NCBI RefSeq assembly: GCF_003007785.1
Contig: NZ_PXOH01000002.1
Location: forward strand, 124,001-188,000
DNA length: 64,000 bases
Origin: Aphanothece hegewaldii CCALA 016
GTDB taxonomy: Bacteria > Cyanobacteriota > Cyanobacteriia > Cyanobacteriales > Microcystaceae
Direction of reading: 5' to 3'
In this document: one piece after another, positions 28,948 through 38,793 of the stretch
Position numbering within the stretch: the stretch's first letter is position 1
Layout: each line of letters opens with the position of its first letter
Notes under the pieces: generated by a model
What the model saw: the letters and a program-made list of their open reading frames with translations, nothing else
Databases searched by the model: none
What the model was told of the DNA's origin: nothing
Made by a program: the position numbers and the translations under genes

Positions 28948-30144
28948 TTAAGCAATACTTCCCCGTTTCCGTGCTTCTTTGTAGGAAGTTCCCACATTGC
29001 GTAACCCGGCTTTAAGCATTTGTCCTTCGAGTAAAGCAAAAAATCTCGCCCTGTCACCCCCTCTAATTACGGCTTGATTGTGGGCTTCTGCGAGAGCAAC
29101 GGGATAACCATACCCTTTACTGACTTGGGTTAACATGAGACTCAAGGACTGAGAAAACAATTCTGTATCTTCAGCAACCCAGGCAGGAACTTCGATCCGA
29201 GCAATTTCAGTACCTACGTTAACATAACAAAAGTAGACCCATTGGGCTTCTTCATATAAGTTCAAAATCCTTAGAGAACTACGCCATAAAGGGCCCCGTT
29301 GCCCAGGTTCGAGTAAATAACCCCATAAGGCGGCATCTCGTAGGGGATGAATGACATGACAGGGTGTTTTTTCGTCCATTAGCTCCCCACAATTCATCAC
29401 ACAGTTAGGGGTATCATGGGGACAAGCTTGTAAACGGAGAAAGTTGACTGCTTCATTACTCCGAGACGCGCTGACATAGCCCATCAAAGGTATGTTTGCT
29501 TTGCGTAATTCTTCCCAAGCGTTTTGAATGGGAGGGAGAATTAATTCTTTTGCTTCGTTGGGTAAACTATCAAAAAACCAGTAGATTAATGAGCCATCAA
29601 TCATTGCTAAATTAGGTTCATAGTGCGCCCCCGGTGGTTTAACCCAGCGACACGCCATTTCTGATAATAATTGTGCTTCTAAGACGGTGCGACGATAGCC
29701 CATCCATTCTTCGACTTTGATACCCCATTGTTTAGAAAGATAAATGTCTTCTGGTTTGTAATAAACTTCGGGAATACTATCGAGTAAAGGATATAAATTT
29801 TGCCCATAATGTAGCATGATTCGACCGATATTAATTAGATAACAATAGGCTATTTCATGGTGTGAGGGGGCGATTTGTGAGCCATCGGTGGCAAAAACAC
29901 TATGACGGTAGGGCGCGGCAGAAAGAGTAATACGGGTGTCTAAGGGTTCAACGGGAATACCAGCAGAGAAAATAAAACGATTGTGCCAATTTTGATGAAT
30001 TTCGATTAATTCTTGTTGTTTTGCTTGGGTTTGTTTTAATAAAAATTCGGCTCGTTCAACCCGTTGACGACTCGCTGTGACTTCGTTTTTGAAGTGTTGG
30101 CTAATGCTTGGTATTTGTTCAGCAAGTTTGGCTAAGTCTAGCAT
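28948..30144 (-). CDS. nurA: NurA-family 5'-3' nuclease
   Basis: 398 residues. The NurA signature FATDGSQI with the catalytic Asp lies near residue 87, and a second acidic motif (NLAMIDGSLIYW) near 205 fits the RNase H-like metal site. NurA processes DNA ends for recombination together with the HerA helicase. No herA is in the window. It starts 10 bp after the HAD gene, with which it is probably cotranscribed. Confidence 0.87.
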   Translation of the reverse strand: MLDLAKLAEQIPSISQHFKNEVTASRQRVERAEFLLKQTQAKQQELIEIHQNWHNRFIFSAGIPVEPLDTRITLSAAPYRHSVFATDGSQIAPSHHEIAYCYLINIGRIMLHYGQNLYPLLDSIPEVYYKPEDIYLSKQWGIKVEEWMGYRRTVLEAQLLSEMACRWVKPPGAHYEPNLAMIDGSLIYWFFDSLPNEAKELILPPIQNAWEELRKANIPLMGYVSASRSNEAVNFLRLQACPHDTPNCVMNCGELMDEKTPCHVIHPLRDAALWGYLLEPGQRGPLWRSSLRILNLYEEAQWVYFCYVNVGTEIARIEVPAWVAEDTELFSQSLSLMLTQVSKGYGYPVALAEAHNQAVIRGGDRARFFALLEGQMLKAGLRNVGTSYKEARKRGSIA

Positions 30145-30154
30145 AGTTGATGAG

Positions 30155-30940
30155 TTACCGCCAGTTAGAAAAGGGTTGGGTAAATTGTGCGAGAGTTAAC
30201 AGGTTAATGGAGGGATCACCTGCGATCGATTCTCTAGTTTGTTGTGTATTATAGCCCCAATCTGCTAAAAATAATCCTGTTTCTGCTAAATCGGGTTGTT
30301 GTTTGACTTTTTGTAAAGTTTTTAAAAGATCTTCCACAAACCATAGATGGGAGGATGTTTCTGAATGTTTTTTGAGGATTGTTCGGATAATCTCATATTT
30401 AGGCTGTTTGGTTTCTTTGCCAAATAAAGTATTATTGGGAATTTTTACGCCTTTTTCTTGAAAGAGTTGTTGAATGAAGCGTCCTTCTTTGGTGCTAATA
30501 ATATAAAGTTGCGTTGGAGAATGAAGAATTTTATCGAGATTTTCTACAACACCAGGATAAAAACGATGTAATGCTAACCACTCATCTAAATTTGATTCTA
30601 TCCATTGATCTCGTGTTGCGTCGAGTTCATAAGAAAGGAATTTCGGATCAAGTTTTTCTGTAGTAACAATTTTGGCGGCGACTCTTGGCCAATTTTGACT
30701 AATTTCTTGGGAAGATATGCCTAAAACTAATGCTCTTAATAATACTGGCATTTCCCACCCTGTTTCAATCACAGGACGTAAGGGATAAAATAACTCAGCA
30801 AATTGATCGAGTGATTCAATATTATCTAAATCCCAAATTTTGCAATATGTGCGTTTAGTGGTTTGGAAATATTCGAGGATTCCATCACAGATTACACCAT
30901 CGAAGTCTAGGGCGAGAATAGTCGGTATAGATGAAGACAT
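30155..30940 (-). CDS. HAD-family hydrolase
   Basis: 261 residues. The catalytic DFDGVICDG lies at residues 12-20, the Thr/Ser of motif II in IISTKEGR, and the acidic motif in WFVEDLLKTL. The substrate is unknown. It lies between a Uma2 gene and nurA on the same strand. Confidence 0.83.
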   Translation of the reverse strand: MSSSIPTILALDFDGVICDGILEYFQTTKRTYCKIWDLDNIESLDQFAELFYPLRPVIETGWEMPVLLRALVLGISSQEISQNWPRVAAKIVTTEKLDPKFLSYELDATRDQWIESNLDEWLALHRFYPGVVENLDKILHSPTQLYIISTKEGRFIQQLFQEKGVKIPNNTLFGKETKQPKYEIIRTILKKHSETSSHLWFVEDLLKTLQKVKQQPDLAETGLFLADWGYNTQQTRESIAGDPSINLLTLAQFTQPFSNWR

Positions 30941-30992
30941 ATGAATAAGCTCAGAAACTAAACTAAGTGTACATTAAGTTTCTTATCTTGAT

Positions 30993-31508
30993 TCACGATA
31001 ATAATTCATCGACAGCAATACTAAACCCTAAAAGAATTTTTTGAGTACTGACAACATCACTACCAGCAAAAATAGTTTTAGTTTCTTGAGTTAGAACAAT
31101 AATCCAATAACTTTCAGGATATACTAACCAAACTTCTTCACTTCCTGAAAGTAAATATTCTTGTGATTTTAAGATAACTTCTTCTGCTAAATCAGTTGGT
31201 GAAACGATTTCCACACACAAGGGGAAGCTTTGGGGTAATACTTTTTCATTTCCGTATTGTGCGACTAATTCTGGTGTTAAATAAGCAACATCGGGTGAAC
31301 GTCCCTGTTTAATTGTACGACAAGGAACATTAGTGTAAACTTCTCCCCCTTGTCCACTTAATTCTACATAGTTTCCCCAAAGATAAGCAAATTCTGCTTG
31401 AATCTTACTATGTTTTAAAGTTTTTCCGTTTTTCTCGATTATTTCTCCATCAACCCATTCAGTAGAAGGAAAAGGATTTTGTAACCATTCTTCTATAGAA
31501 GTGATCAT
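30993..31508 (-). CDS. Uma2-family (DUF820) endonuclease-like protein
   Basis: 171 residues with the family blocks GRSPDVAYL (Asp near residue 74) and FPLCVEIVSPTDLAEEV (Glu near 99). It ends the metH transcript region, only 3 bp from the metH stop, so it may be expressed with metH. The role of the family is not established. Confidence 0.85.
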   Translation of the reverse strand: MITSIEEWLQNPFPSTEWVDGEIIEKNGKTLKHSKIQAEFAYLWGNYVELSGQGGEVYTNVPCRTIKQGRSPDVAYLTPELVAQYGNEKVLPQSFPLCVEIVSPTDLAEEVILKSQEYLLSGSEEVWLVYPESYWIIVLTQETKTIFAGSDVVSTQKILLGFSIAVDELLS

Positions 31509-31511
31509 AAT

Positions 31512-34500
31512 TTATGCACTAAAGTATTTAGCAGTTGGATGATAGGCAATAATCGCAGTGGTTGATTGTTCGGGATAAAGTTGCTCACTTTCATCCATAT
31601 ACATTTTAATACGATCGCATCCTAATAATTCCAGTTGTTTATATTGGTCTGGAATATTCGGACAAGCGGGATAACCAAAACTATAACGCGAACCTTGATA
31701 ACGTTGTTGTAAAATATCTCGAATATTATCAGGTTCTAAGTTAGCAAATCCCAATTCTTTTCTAACTCTTGCGTGTGTCCATTCGGCAAGAGCTTCGGCT
31801 GTTTGAACCGCCATTCCATGATAATATAGATAATCGGTATATTGATTTGCTTCAAAGAGTTTTTTTGCGTATTCTGTCGCAATTTCACCAACGGTTACTG
31901 CTTGCATTGGAAAAACATCAATTATTCCTGATTCTTTTGGGGCAAAAAAGTCAGCGATACACAGACGGCGACCTGATTTTTGACGCGGGAATTCAAATAC
32001 TGTAATCGGTTCTAGATTTTCTGGTATTTTATCACCTGAATTCTGAATGATTTCTGGATCATAAATTAACAGAGAATTTTCGACTGATTGACAGGGAAAA
32101 TAACCATAAAGTATCGTTGGACACAGTAATTTATCATTAATTACTTTTTGTTTCCATTCTTCTAAAATTGGATAAACTTTCTCTTGGATAAACTGATCAT
32201 ATTCTTCTCTAGATTGTTCTTTGGGTTTGCGATATTGCCACTGTCCCACAAACAAAGCTTGTAAGTCTAAATACTTAAATATTTCCTCTAAAGAAAGTTC
32301 ATCCGCTTGTAATAATTTAGTTCCCCAGAAAGGCGGTTTTGGTCGCTCAATGTTAACATCTATAAATTCAGAACGTCGGGTATCAATCACTTTTTCTTCT
32401 TTTGCTTTCTCATCAGAATCGACAAAAATAGTATCTGGATTAACTTCTAATTCATTATCTAATGAAATATCTATAATTTCTTCTAAACTTATTTCGCTTA
32501 AAAATCCCTTCAGATCATCCCATTTTCCTGCTGATTTTGCGGGCATTAGTTGATCCATAAAATTGAGGTCAGCAAAGGCATCTTTTCCATATATTACTTG
32601 ACCTTTATAAGTTTTCTGACAGTCATCGTTAACGAATTTAGGGGTTAAAGCTGCGCCACCCAAAATCACAGGAACGGTAATACCTTCTTCATTAAAAGTT
32701 GCTAAATTCTCCTTCATAAATGCTGTAGATTTAACTAATAATCCACTCATTGCAATACAATCGGCGTTATGTTCTCGGTAAGCTTGAATAATATTTTCGA
32801 CAGGCTGTTTAATGCCTAAATTAATCACTTTATAGCCATTATTAGTCAGAATAATATCAACTAAATTCTTACCAATATCGTGAACATCGCCCTTTACGGT
32901 TGCAATAATAAAAGTTCCTTTCCCACTACTATTAGAGTCTTCTTTTTCCATGAATGGTTCTAAATAAGCTACCGCAGATTTCATGGTTTGTGCGGATTGT
33001 AAAACAAAAGGTAATTGCATTTGTCCCGAACCAAATAACTCTCCTACAACTTTCATACCATCCAGTAAGAAAGTATTAATAATTTCTAGTGGGGGATGAT
33101 TTTTTAAAGCTTCTGCTAGACTATCTTCTAAACCAATTCTTTCGCCATCAATGATATGCTGTTTTAGTCTTTCTTCTACGGGTAAACTAGCATTTTTAGA
33201 AGCATCTTTTTTCGTGGTTTTTCCTGTAAAAATCTCGGTTAGTTTAGTCAGTGGATCATATATACAAATATCACCATCAAAACGTCTGCGATCGTAAATC
33301 AAATCTCGACAAACTTCTTGATATTCTAGCTCAATTTTGGCCATCGGTAATATCTTATTTGCACTAACAATCGCTGCATCCATTCCGACAGCGATTGCTT
33401 CATGCAAAAAGACTGAGTTTAAGACTTGTCTTGCTGCGGGATTTAACCCAAAAGAAATATTAGAAACACCCAAAAGAACATGACAACCTGGTAATTCTTC
33501 TCGAATGCGTTTAATTGATTCAATAGTAGCTTTACCATTTTCTCTATCTTCTTCAATTCCTGTAGAAATGGGTAAAGCGAGAGTATCAAAAAAGATTTCT
33601 GATGCTGGAATTCCATACTCTACAACAGCATTGTAAGCGCGTTTAGCTATTTCAAATTTTTTATCAGCAGTACGCGCCATTCCTTCTTCATCAATAGTCC
33701 CAATAACAATACCTGCACCATATTGTTTAGCTAATTCTAATACTTTATAAAAACGCGGTTCGCCATCTTCATAGTTAGTAGAATTAAGAATACATTTTCC
33801 ACCTGCTACCTTTAATCCTGACTCCATTTTTTCCCATTCTGTCGAGTCTAGCATCAAAGGTAACGTCACATTATTAACTAAACGAGAGGCTAATTCTTTC
33901 ATATCTTTTACGCCATCTCTTCCGACATAATCGACGTTAACATCTAAAATGTGCGCCCCTTCTTTGAGTTGAGATTTTGCCATCGATACGAGACTATCCC
34001 AATCTTCTGAATTCAGTAATTCTCGGCATTTTTTGGATCCACTGGCGTTTAATTTTTCCCCAACGATGAGAAAAGAATTATCTTGTATATAAGGTTGTGT
34101 TGAATAAATCGAAGCGGCTGAGGGTTCGTATTCGGGATGACGTTCTTTTGGTTTTAATGTGCTTGAAATTTCGGCTAATGCTTTAATATGATCAGGACGA
34201 GTCCCACAACAACCCCCGATAATTTGTACTCCTAAATCTTCGATAAAGTGCATCAAAGACATTCTTAATTCTATAGGAGTCAGTCGATAATGTGCTTGTC
34301 CGCCAACGTTTTCGGGTAAACCAGCATTGGGAATACAAGAAACAATAAAGGGAGAATGTTCAGCTAAATATTTAATATGGGGTTTCATTAAATCAGGCCC
34401 AGTTGCACAATTTAGCCCCAAAATATCAATATTGTAGGGTTCTAAAATCGAGACTACTGCGTTAATTTCAGTTCCGACTAACATGGTTCCCATAGTTTCC

Positions 34501-35090
34501 ATTGTTACTGAAACCATAATCGGAATACGATTACCTTTTTTAGTGAAAACTTCTTCAATACCGTTTAATGCTGCTTTAATTTGTAGAACATCCTGACAGG
34601 TTTCAACAATTAATAAATCTGCGCCACCATCATATAATCCTTCTGCTTGTTCAACATAGGCATTTTTGAGAGTATCAAAGTCAATATGTCCTAATGTCGG
34701 TAATTTGGTTCCAGGACCCATAGAACCAGCTACAAAACGCGGTTTTTCTGGTGTAGAGTATTCATTGGCGGCTTTTTTCGCAATTTCGGCGGCTCGTTTG
34801 TTGAGATAATAAGCTTTGTCGGCTAGATCGTATTCGGCCAAAACGATCGAAGTACTACCAAAACTATCGGTTTCAATAACATCTGCACCCACTTCTAAAA
34901 AGCCTCTGTGTACCTTCTCTACGGCTTCTGGTTTGGTGTGTACCAGATACTCATTACATCCTTCATATTCTGCCCCGCCGAAGTCCTCTGCGGTCAAATT
35001 TTGGGTCTGTAATGAGGTTCCCATCGCACCATCAAAAACGAGTACGGGGCGTTCTGGACTTTTGAGACGGTTTAAAAAAGGACTATTCAT
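31512..35090 (-). CDS. metH: Cobalamin-dependent methionine synthase
   Basis: 1192 residues, the full four-module enzyme. It moves a methyl group from methyltetrahydrofolate to homocysteine through cobalamin. The homocysteine domain carries zinc cysteines in LNCATGP and [11 protein letters not shown], the pterin domain follows ([12 protein letters not shown]), and the B12 domain contains DVHDIGKN, whose His ligates cobalt, near residue 750. A reactivation domain ends the protein ([10 protein letters not shown]). The frame reaches a TTG at 35105, but the ATG at 35090 begins right before the conserved N-terminus. Its leader region is the unusual stretch at 35.1-35.9 kb. Confidence 0.96.
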   Translation of the reverse strand: MNSPFLNRLKSPERPVLVFDGAMGTSLQTQNLTAEDFGGAEYEGCNEYLVHTKPEAVEKVHRGFLEVGADVIETDSFGSTSIVLAEYDLADKAYYLNKRAAEIAKKAANEYSTPEKPRFVAGSMGPGTKLPTLGHIDFDTLKNAYVEQAEGLYDGGADLLIVETCQDVLQIKAALNGIEEVFTKKGNRIPIMVSVTMETMGTMLVGTEINAVVSILEPYNIDILGLNCATGPDLMKPHIKYLAEHSPFIVSCIPNAGLPENVGGQAHYRLTPIELRMSLMHFIEDLGVQIIGGCCGTRPDHIKALAEISSTLKPKERHPEYEPSAASIYSTQPYIQDNSFLIVGEKLNASGSKKCRELLNSEDWDSLVSMAKSQLKEGAHILDVNVDYVGRDGVKDMKELASRLVNNVTLPLMLDSTEWEKMESGLKVAGGKCILNSTNYEDGEPRFYKVLELAKQYGAGIVIGTIDEEGMARTADKKFEIAKRAYNAVVEYGIPASEIFFDTLALPISTGIEEDRENGKATIESIKRIREELPGCHVLLGVSNISFGLNPAARQVLNSVFLHEAIAVGMDAAIVSANKILPMAKIELEYQEVCRDLIYDRRRFDGDICIYDPLTKLTEIFTGKTTKKDASKNASLPVEERLKQHIIDGERIGLEDSLAEALKNHPPLEIINTFLLDGMKVVGELFGSGQMQLPFVLQSAQTMKSAVAYLEPFMEKEDSNSSGKGTFIIATVKGDVHDIGKNLVDIILTNNGYKVINLGIKQPVENIIQAYREHNADCIAMSGLLVKSTAFMKENLATFNEEGITVPVILGGAALTPKFVNDDCQKTYKGQVIYGKDAFADLNFMDQLMPAKSAGKWDDLKGFLSEISLEEIIDISLDNELEVNPDTIFVDSDEKAKEEKVIDTRRSEFIDVNIERPKPPFWGTKLLQADELSLEEIFKYLDLQALFVGQWQYRKPKEQSREEYDQFIQEKVYPILEEWKQKVINDKLLCPTILYGYFPCQSVENSLLIYDPEIIQNSGDKIPENLEPITVFEFPRQKSGRRLCIADFFAPKESGIIDVFPMQAVTVGEIATEYAKKLFEANQYTDYLYYHGMAVQTAEALAEWTHARVRKELGFANLEPDNIRDILQQRYQGSRYSFGYPACPNIPDQYKQLELLGCDRIKMYMDESEQLYPEQSTTAIIAYHPTAKYFSA

Positions 35091-35155
35091 AGTTGAGGCT
35101 GACAACAGTAGGGATTTTTTAAAGTCAGTTTAGGTAGGTTTGAATCATTATTGTA

Positions 35156-35259
35156 ATAGTTACTAATTCTATACGCAAATATTGCATTGAGTCCTAGAAT
35201 TAGCTTTATAGTTACTAATTTTATAGTCAAATATTACACCGACTATTGATTAGCTTTGC
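35156..35259. repeat. 52-bp tandem repeat, two diverged copies
   Basis: Units start at 35156 and 35208, both with ATAGTTACTAATT, then CAAATATT and finally ATTAGCTTT. The first unit contains GAGTCC and the second CCGACTA, the same words that mark the larger elements downstream. Confidence 0.65.
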
Positions 35260-35277
35260 AGTATTTTAACTCTGCTG

Positions 35278-35460
35278 GCTGAACTACACAACCTCTACCG
35301 AGTCCCTAACTTACGTTAGCCTTCCCGACTACTTTGATTGTTTCAGCAATTGTTCTAGTGAGCTAAAGTTTTTACGTCAACAGCTTATAATGTTAAGAGT
35401 TCAAGTTAACTTTTCCTTGTTGACAACCTGATAACTTTAAGGACTATTAAGTTTTTCAGG
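35278..35460. ncRNA. Structured element, copy A
   Basis: The outer stem GCTGAA (35278-35283) pairs with TTCAGC (35342-35347). It encloses the conserved strands CTACCGAGTCC (35295-35305) and CCTTCCCGACTACTTT (35320-35335) and an inner hairpin CTAAC-TTAC-GTTAG. A second domain follows: GTCAACA (35376-35382) pairs with TGTTGAC (35418-35424), with a nested GTTAA/TTAAC. A third, CCTGA/TCAGG with inner AACTT/AAGTT, ends at 35460. The sense strand is not known. No known riboswitch or intron class fits by eye. Confidence 0.5.
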
Positions 35461-35462
35461 TG

Positions 35463-35505
35463 CTATAGCTAATATTTAACTATATTTGCTTAGATTTAGC
35501 TATAG
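35463..35505. repeat. Perfect 10-bp inverted repeat between the two elements
   Basis: CTATAGCTAA (35463-35472) and TTAGCTATAG (35496-35505) are exact complements with a 23-base loop. It directly follows copy A and has no counterpart after copy B. Confidence 0.65.
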
Positions 35506-35525
35506 TTTCGTTAAAACTTTACAAT

Positions 35526-35740
35526 ACGCTTTTAACCGTAATGGGTTAACTACGAACCTCTCTACCGAGTCCCAATCTAGTTACTAGAATTAGATTGCCT
35601 TCCCGACTACTTTTTTAAGCGTACCTAAGATTAAAGCTAAAACTTTTATGTTAGCAGCTTATTAGTTAAGGTTAATTTAACGTTATCTTTGCTAACAACC
35701 CTCTAGTTTTAAAGTTAATTATTCTTTTGTTAAGGTGCTG
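35526..35740. ncRNA. Structured element, copy B
   Basis: The outer stem ACGCTT (35526-35531) pairs with AAGCGT (35617-35622). The conserved strands CTACCGAGTCC (35562-35572) and CCTTCCCGACTACTTT (35598-35613) are identical to copy A, but the hairpin between them is different and longer (CAATCTA/TAGATTG). The second domain uses GTTAGCA (35650-35656) with TGCTAAC (35690-35696), keeping the GCTTA and nested GTTAA/TTAAC of copy A. GGTGCT recurs at the end. Confidence 0.5.
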
Positions 35741-35905
35741 CTCAGATTTTAGTAGATTTGCAATCCGTTGCGTACTTTCTTGTCAAATCTTTACAGAATC
35801 GAGTTCTATCATAGCGCCATATCTCTTGTCCCCAAAGACGATCCCTTAAAAAGGTTTCATGTTGCTAAAATTAGGGTTAACTAGCGTTACGCATCCTCAT
35901 TTACG

Positions 35906-36586
35906 ATGGTTACAACTGAGCAATCTATCCATTATCCAGACTCTGACGGTCAACCAATGGCAGACAATACGAAGCAGTTTGAAGTAATTGTTTATATTAA
36001 AAAAGGCTGTGATTGGTTATTTGTCAATGATTCTAATGTATTTGTGGCAGGTGATTTACTCTGGTATCCTGTCGAAGGAAACAACAAATTACGGCAAGCA
36101 CCCGATACAATGGTCGTATTCGGTAGACCCAAGGGCGATCGAGGCAGTTATCAGCAGTGGAAAGAAGATAACATTTGTCCTCAAGTGGTGTTTGAAGTTA
36201 TTTCTCCAGGAAACACCATCCCAGAAATGAGTCGCAAATTTCAATTTTACGATCGTTATGGAGTAGAAGAATATTATATTTATGACCCTGACCGTCAAAG
36301 TTTGGGAGGTTTTCGTCGTCAAAATGACTGGTTAGAACCCATTGAAGACATAGAAGGTTGGGTGAGTCCACGCTTGGGAATTCGCTTTAGTCTGAGTCAA
36401 GACGGACAACTTCTTTTATTTCGTCCCGATGGTCAACCCTTTGAAACCTACGAGGAAATGGCACAACGAGCCGAAAGAGAGCAAGCTAGAGCCGAACGCG
36501 AACAAGCTAGGGCTTCTGCAGCCGAACAAGAAATAGAAAGACTAAAGGCACAACTAAGAGCATTAGGACATCCAATAGATGATTAG
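35906..36586 (+). CDS. Uma2-family protein with short coiled-coil tail (copy 1)
   Basis: 226 residues. The Uma2 nuclease-like domain (APDTMVVFGRPKGDR, then QVVFEVISPGN with the expected Glu) is followed by a charged helical tail of EREQARA-type heptads. The next gene is its tandem duplicate, including 15 identical bases before the ATG (GCATCCTCATTTACG). This copy has Cys at two positions where the duplicate has other residues (KGCDWLF, NICPQ). Confidence 0.85.
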   Translation: MVTTEQSIHYPDSDGQPMADNTKQFEVIVYIKKGCDWLFVNDSNVFVAGDLLWYPVEGNNKLRQAPDTMVVFGRPKGDRGSYQQWKEDNICPQVVFEVISPGNTIPEMSRKFQFYDRYGVEEYYIYDPDRQSLGGFRRQNDWLEPIEDIEGWVSPRLGIRFSLSQDGQLLLFRPDGQPFETYEEMAQRAEREQARAEREQARASAAEQEIERLKAQLRALGHPIDD

Positions 36587-36748
36587 TCACGCGGTACACC
36601 GCATTTCAAAGACGAGGCCTGTGCGATCTGCCTTTCTTCCACGGGTTAATTATTATGCTCATTATCGGCTAAAATTTAGATAGATATTGTCCAAAGTCTT
36701 TTTTAAATTAGTATAGTTTTTTTTTGAACCAAAGCATCCTCATTTACG

Positions 36749-37501
36749 ATGGTTACAACTGAGCAATCTATCCATTATCCAGACTCTGACGGCCAACCAA
36801 TGGCAGACAATACGAAGCAGTTTGAAGCGATCGTTTATCTGAAAAAAGGTTTTGACTTATTATTTGTCGATGACCCCAATGTATTTGTAGCGGGGGATCT
36901 GCTTTGGTATCCTGTAGAAGGCAATAATAAGCTACGATTAGCCCCTGATGCAATGGTGGTTTTTGGTAGACCAAAAGGCGATCGAGGTAGCTATCAACAA
37001 TGGAAAGAAGACAATATCGCCCCCCAAGTCGTGTTTGAGGTGTTGTCTCCAGGTAATACGATTTCAGAAATGAGTCGGAAATTTCAATTTTACGATCGTT
37101 ATGGAGTAGAAGAATATTATATTTATGATCCCGATCGTCAAAGTTTAGATGGCTATATCCGTCGAGATGGTTTTTTAGATACAATTGAAGAGATGGAAGA
37201 ATGGGTCAGTCCTCGTCTCATGGTTCGCTTTCGCCTCACTCAGAATGGACAATTAATTCTATACCGTCTGGATGGTCAACCCTTGGAAACATACGAGGAA
37301 ATGGCACAACGAGTCCAACAAGAACAAGCCAAAGCCCAACAGGAACGAGCCAAAGCCCAACAAGAACAAGCTAGAGCCGAAAGAGAACAAGCTAGAGCCG
37401 AAAGAGAACAAGCTAGAGCCGAAGCAGCAGAACAAGAAATCGAACGATTGAAAGCGCAAATTAAGGCTTTAGAACAACAATCGGATGATGAAGCTAATTA
37501 A
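36749..37501 (+). CDS. Uma2-family protein with expanded coiled-coil tail (copy 2)
   Basis: 250 residues, a tandem duplicate of the preceding gene at a period of 843 bp. The nuclease-like domain is strongly conserved (APDAMVVFGRPKGDR, QVVFEVLSPGN). The tail is longer, with several extra seven-residue units of the QARAERE/QAKAQQE kind produced by near-identical 21-bp repeats. Its TAA overlaps the convergent DUF790 stop in TTAA at 37498-37501. Confidence 0.86.
   Translation: MVTTEQSIHYPDSDGQPMADNTKQFEAIVYLKKGFDLLFVDDPNVFVAGDLLWYPVEGNNKLRLAPDAMVVFGRPKGDRGSYQQWKEDNIAPQVVFEVLSPGNTISEMSRKFQFYDRYGVEEYYIYDPDRQSLDGYIRRDGFLDTIEEMEEWVSPRLMVRFRLTQNGQLILYRLDGQPLETYEEMAQRVQQEQAKAQQERAKAQQEQARAEREQARAEREQARAEAAEQEIERLKAQIKALEQQSDDEAN
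37315..37430 (+). repeat. 21-bp heptad-coding repeats in the Uma2 tail
   Basis: Repeats of the type CAAGCTAGAGCCGAAAGAGAA and the related CAAGCCAAAGCCCAACAGGAA follow each other in frame. Each encodes one heptad of the coiled coil. The first Uma2 copy has only about two such units. Confidence 0.8.
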
Positions 37502-38715
37502 GATTCTATAGCTTGTAATACGGCTTGCGGAGATAATTTATCTTTAAACCATATTACCTTCGCTGGTAAATCGGTAATTTTTACGCCAGCTTTTTCTAAA
37601 TTTAATCGTTCGGAAACGGCTAAAATTAAATTACTAACCTCGGCGCGTCGTACTTGAGAAAACTTTTTCTGTAAATATTCAGGTCGCCAATATCCAACAA
37701 TTTCTAATAAATAATCGCGTCCATCTGGATGAATTAAGCGAAAATCTGGTATCATGACACTTCCGGGTATTGGAATTAAATCAACTTCTCTTTCTAGTTG
37801 CCATTGGGTTTTTAGTTGTTCCCAACGTGTCGCAAAGGACATTTCTAACATACTATCGTAGGGTTTTTGGGGCGGATAATGTGAAATTAAATTACATTGA
37901 TCGTCTAAATTAAAACTTTCTTGACGAATGACTTTTGTATAAGTATCTTTGTATTGCAAGTTAGCTTTGAGACTCCATTTACTCACATGGAGTAATGCAG
38001 GAATCATTTTAGCGATCGCTAACCCATAACGAGTACTCGCTTGAAATAAACTGGTAGGCCCATCTATTGTAATTGTAAATCCTGTATCCGAATCTCCTTC
38101 AATATAAGCCATGAGTTGAAAGAGTTTTAGATATTTGAATAAGAGTTTATATTCTCCTGGATCATTGCGATGGGCGTTAATAATAATATGGCTTGCTCGA
38201 TAAAATATACCTTGAACTTGTGACAAATTGTAGCGATGAATTAAGGCTTCTGGTGTGGGGGCTTCAAATTGGGTTAGGATACGATTATCGTTAATGTCTG
38301 CATAAAGTCCTTTTTCAATCTCGATGGAAAATACTTCTCTATTTAAGTCTTGACTAAGTTGAAGGGCAAGTTTTTCTAAGATTTGTTGACGGTTTTGGGG
38401 AATGGGAATAACAGTCGCAGAGAAAGCAAAAACTTTTTGTCTAAGTTCTTCGGGTTCGAGTGGACTAATTATCTCGAAGGTGGAAAAATGACTCTTGAGT
38501 AGATGTGCAAAACCTCGTTTAATTTTATAATCTGGGCTATCTCCTTCTAAGGCGAGTAATTTTTCATCTAGTCCACCTTGAGTACCGTTTACACAACTTT
38601 GAAAACAATTAATTTGTTCTGCCGCGAGTGAAAGGGTATCTGGATTGACTAAAAGCCTTTTGGGAATAAGTGTATCACCGTTGCGTCGAGAAATTAGTAA
38701 ATCGGTTGGCAGCAT
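37498..38715 (-). CDS. DUF790 / Bax1-like nuclease
   Basis: 405 residues of the DUF790 family, related to archaeal Bax1, a nuclease that works with an XPB-type helicase. A PD-(D/E)XK-like site is visible near the C-terminus: IPDFRLIHPDGRDYLLEIVGYW, with Asp and Glu-x-(V). The helicase partner is not in the window. It is convergent with, and overlaps by four bases, the second Uma2 gene. Confidence 0.8.
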   Translation of the reverse strand: MLPTDLLISRRNGDTLIPKRLLVNPDTLSLAAEQINCFQSCVNGTQGGLDEKLLALEGDSPDYKIKRGFAHLLKSHFSTFEIISPLEPEELRQKVFAFSATVIPIPQNRQQILEKLALQLSQDLNREVFSIEIEKGLYADINDNRILTQFEAPTPEALIHRYNLSQVQGIFYRASHIIINAHRNDPGEYKLLFKYLKLFQLMAYIEGDSDTGFTITIDGPTSLFQASTRYGLAIAKMIPALLHVSKWSLKANLQYKDTYTKVIRQESFNLDDQCNLISHYPPQKPYDSMLEMSFATRWEQLKTQWQLEREVDLIPIPGSVMIPDFRLIHPDGRDYLLEIVGYWRPEYLQKKFSQVRRAEVSNLILAVSERLNLEKAGVKITDLPAKVIWFKDKLSPQAVLQAIES

Positions 38716-38793
38716 TTGTAACAGTAAAGTATAACAATATCTTGTAGGATTGATTACAATTCTAAAACTAAAGATTCACTCATTCACAGACCA

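Larger units (their letters stand above)
35091..35905. other. Gene-free 815-bp stretch with tandem structured elements
   Basis: No credible gene on either strand. It holds a 52-bp tandem repeat (35156-35259), two copies of a conserved stem-rich element (from 35278 and 35526) and a perfect 10-bp hairpin (35463-35505). It separates metH from the divergent Uma2 pair, so the promoters of both must lie here. Confidence 0.8.

Noticed and set aside
35091..35905. A known riboswitch in the metH leader (cobalamin, SAM, SAH, glutamine or THF)
   Set aside because: None of the core sequences I know for these classes is present on either strand; the GGGAAGG and GGGACTCGG words on the minus strand only look loosely similar to a cobalamin core.
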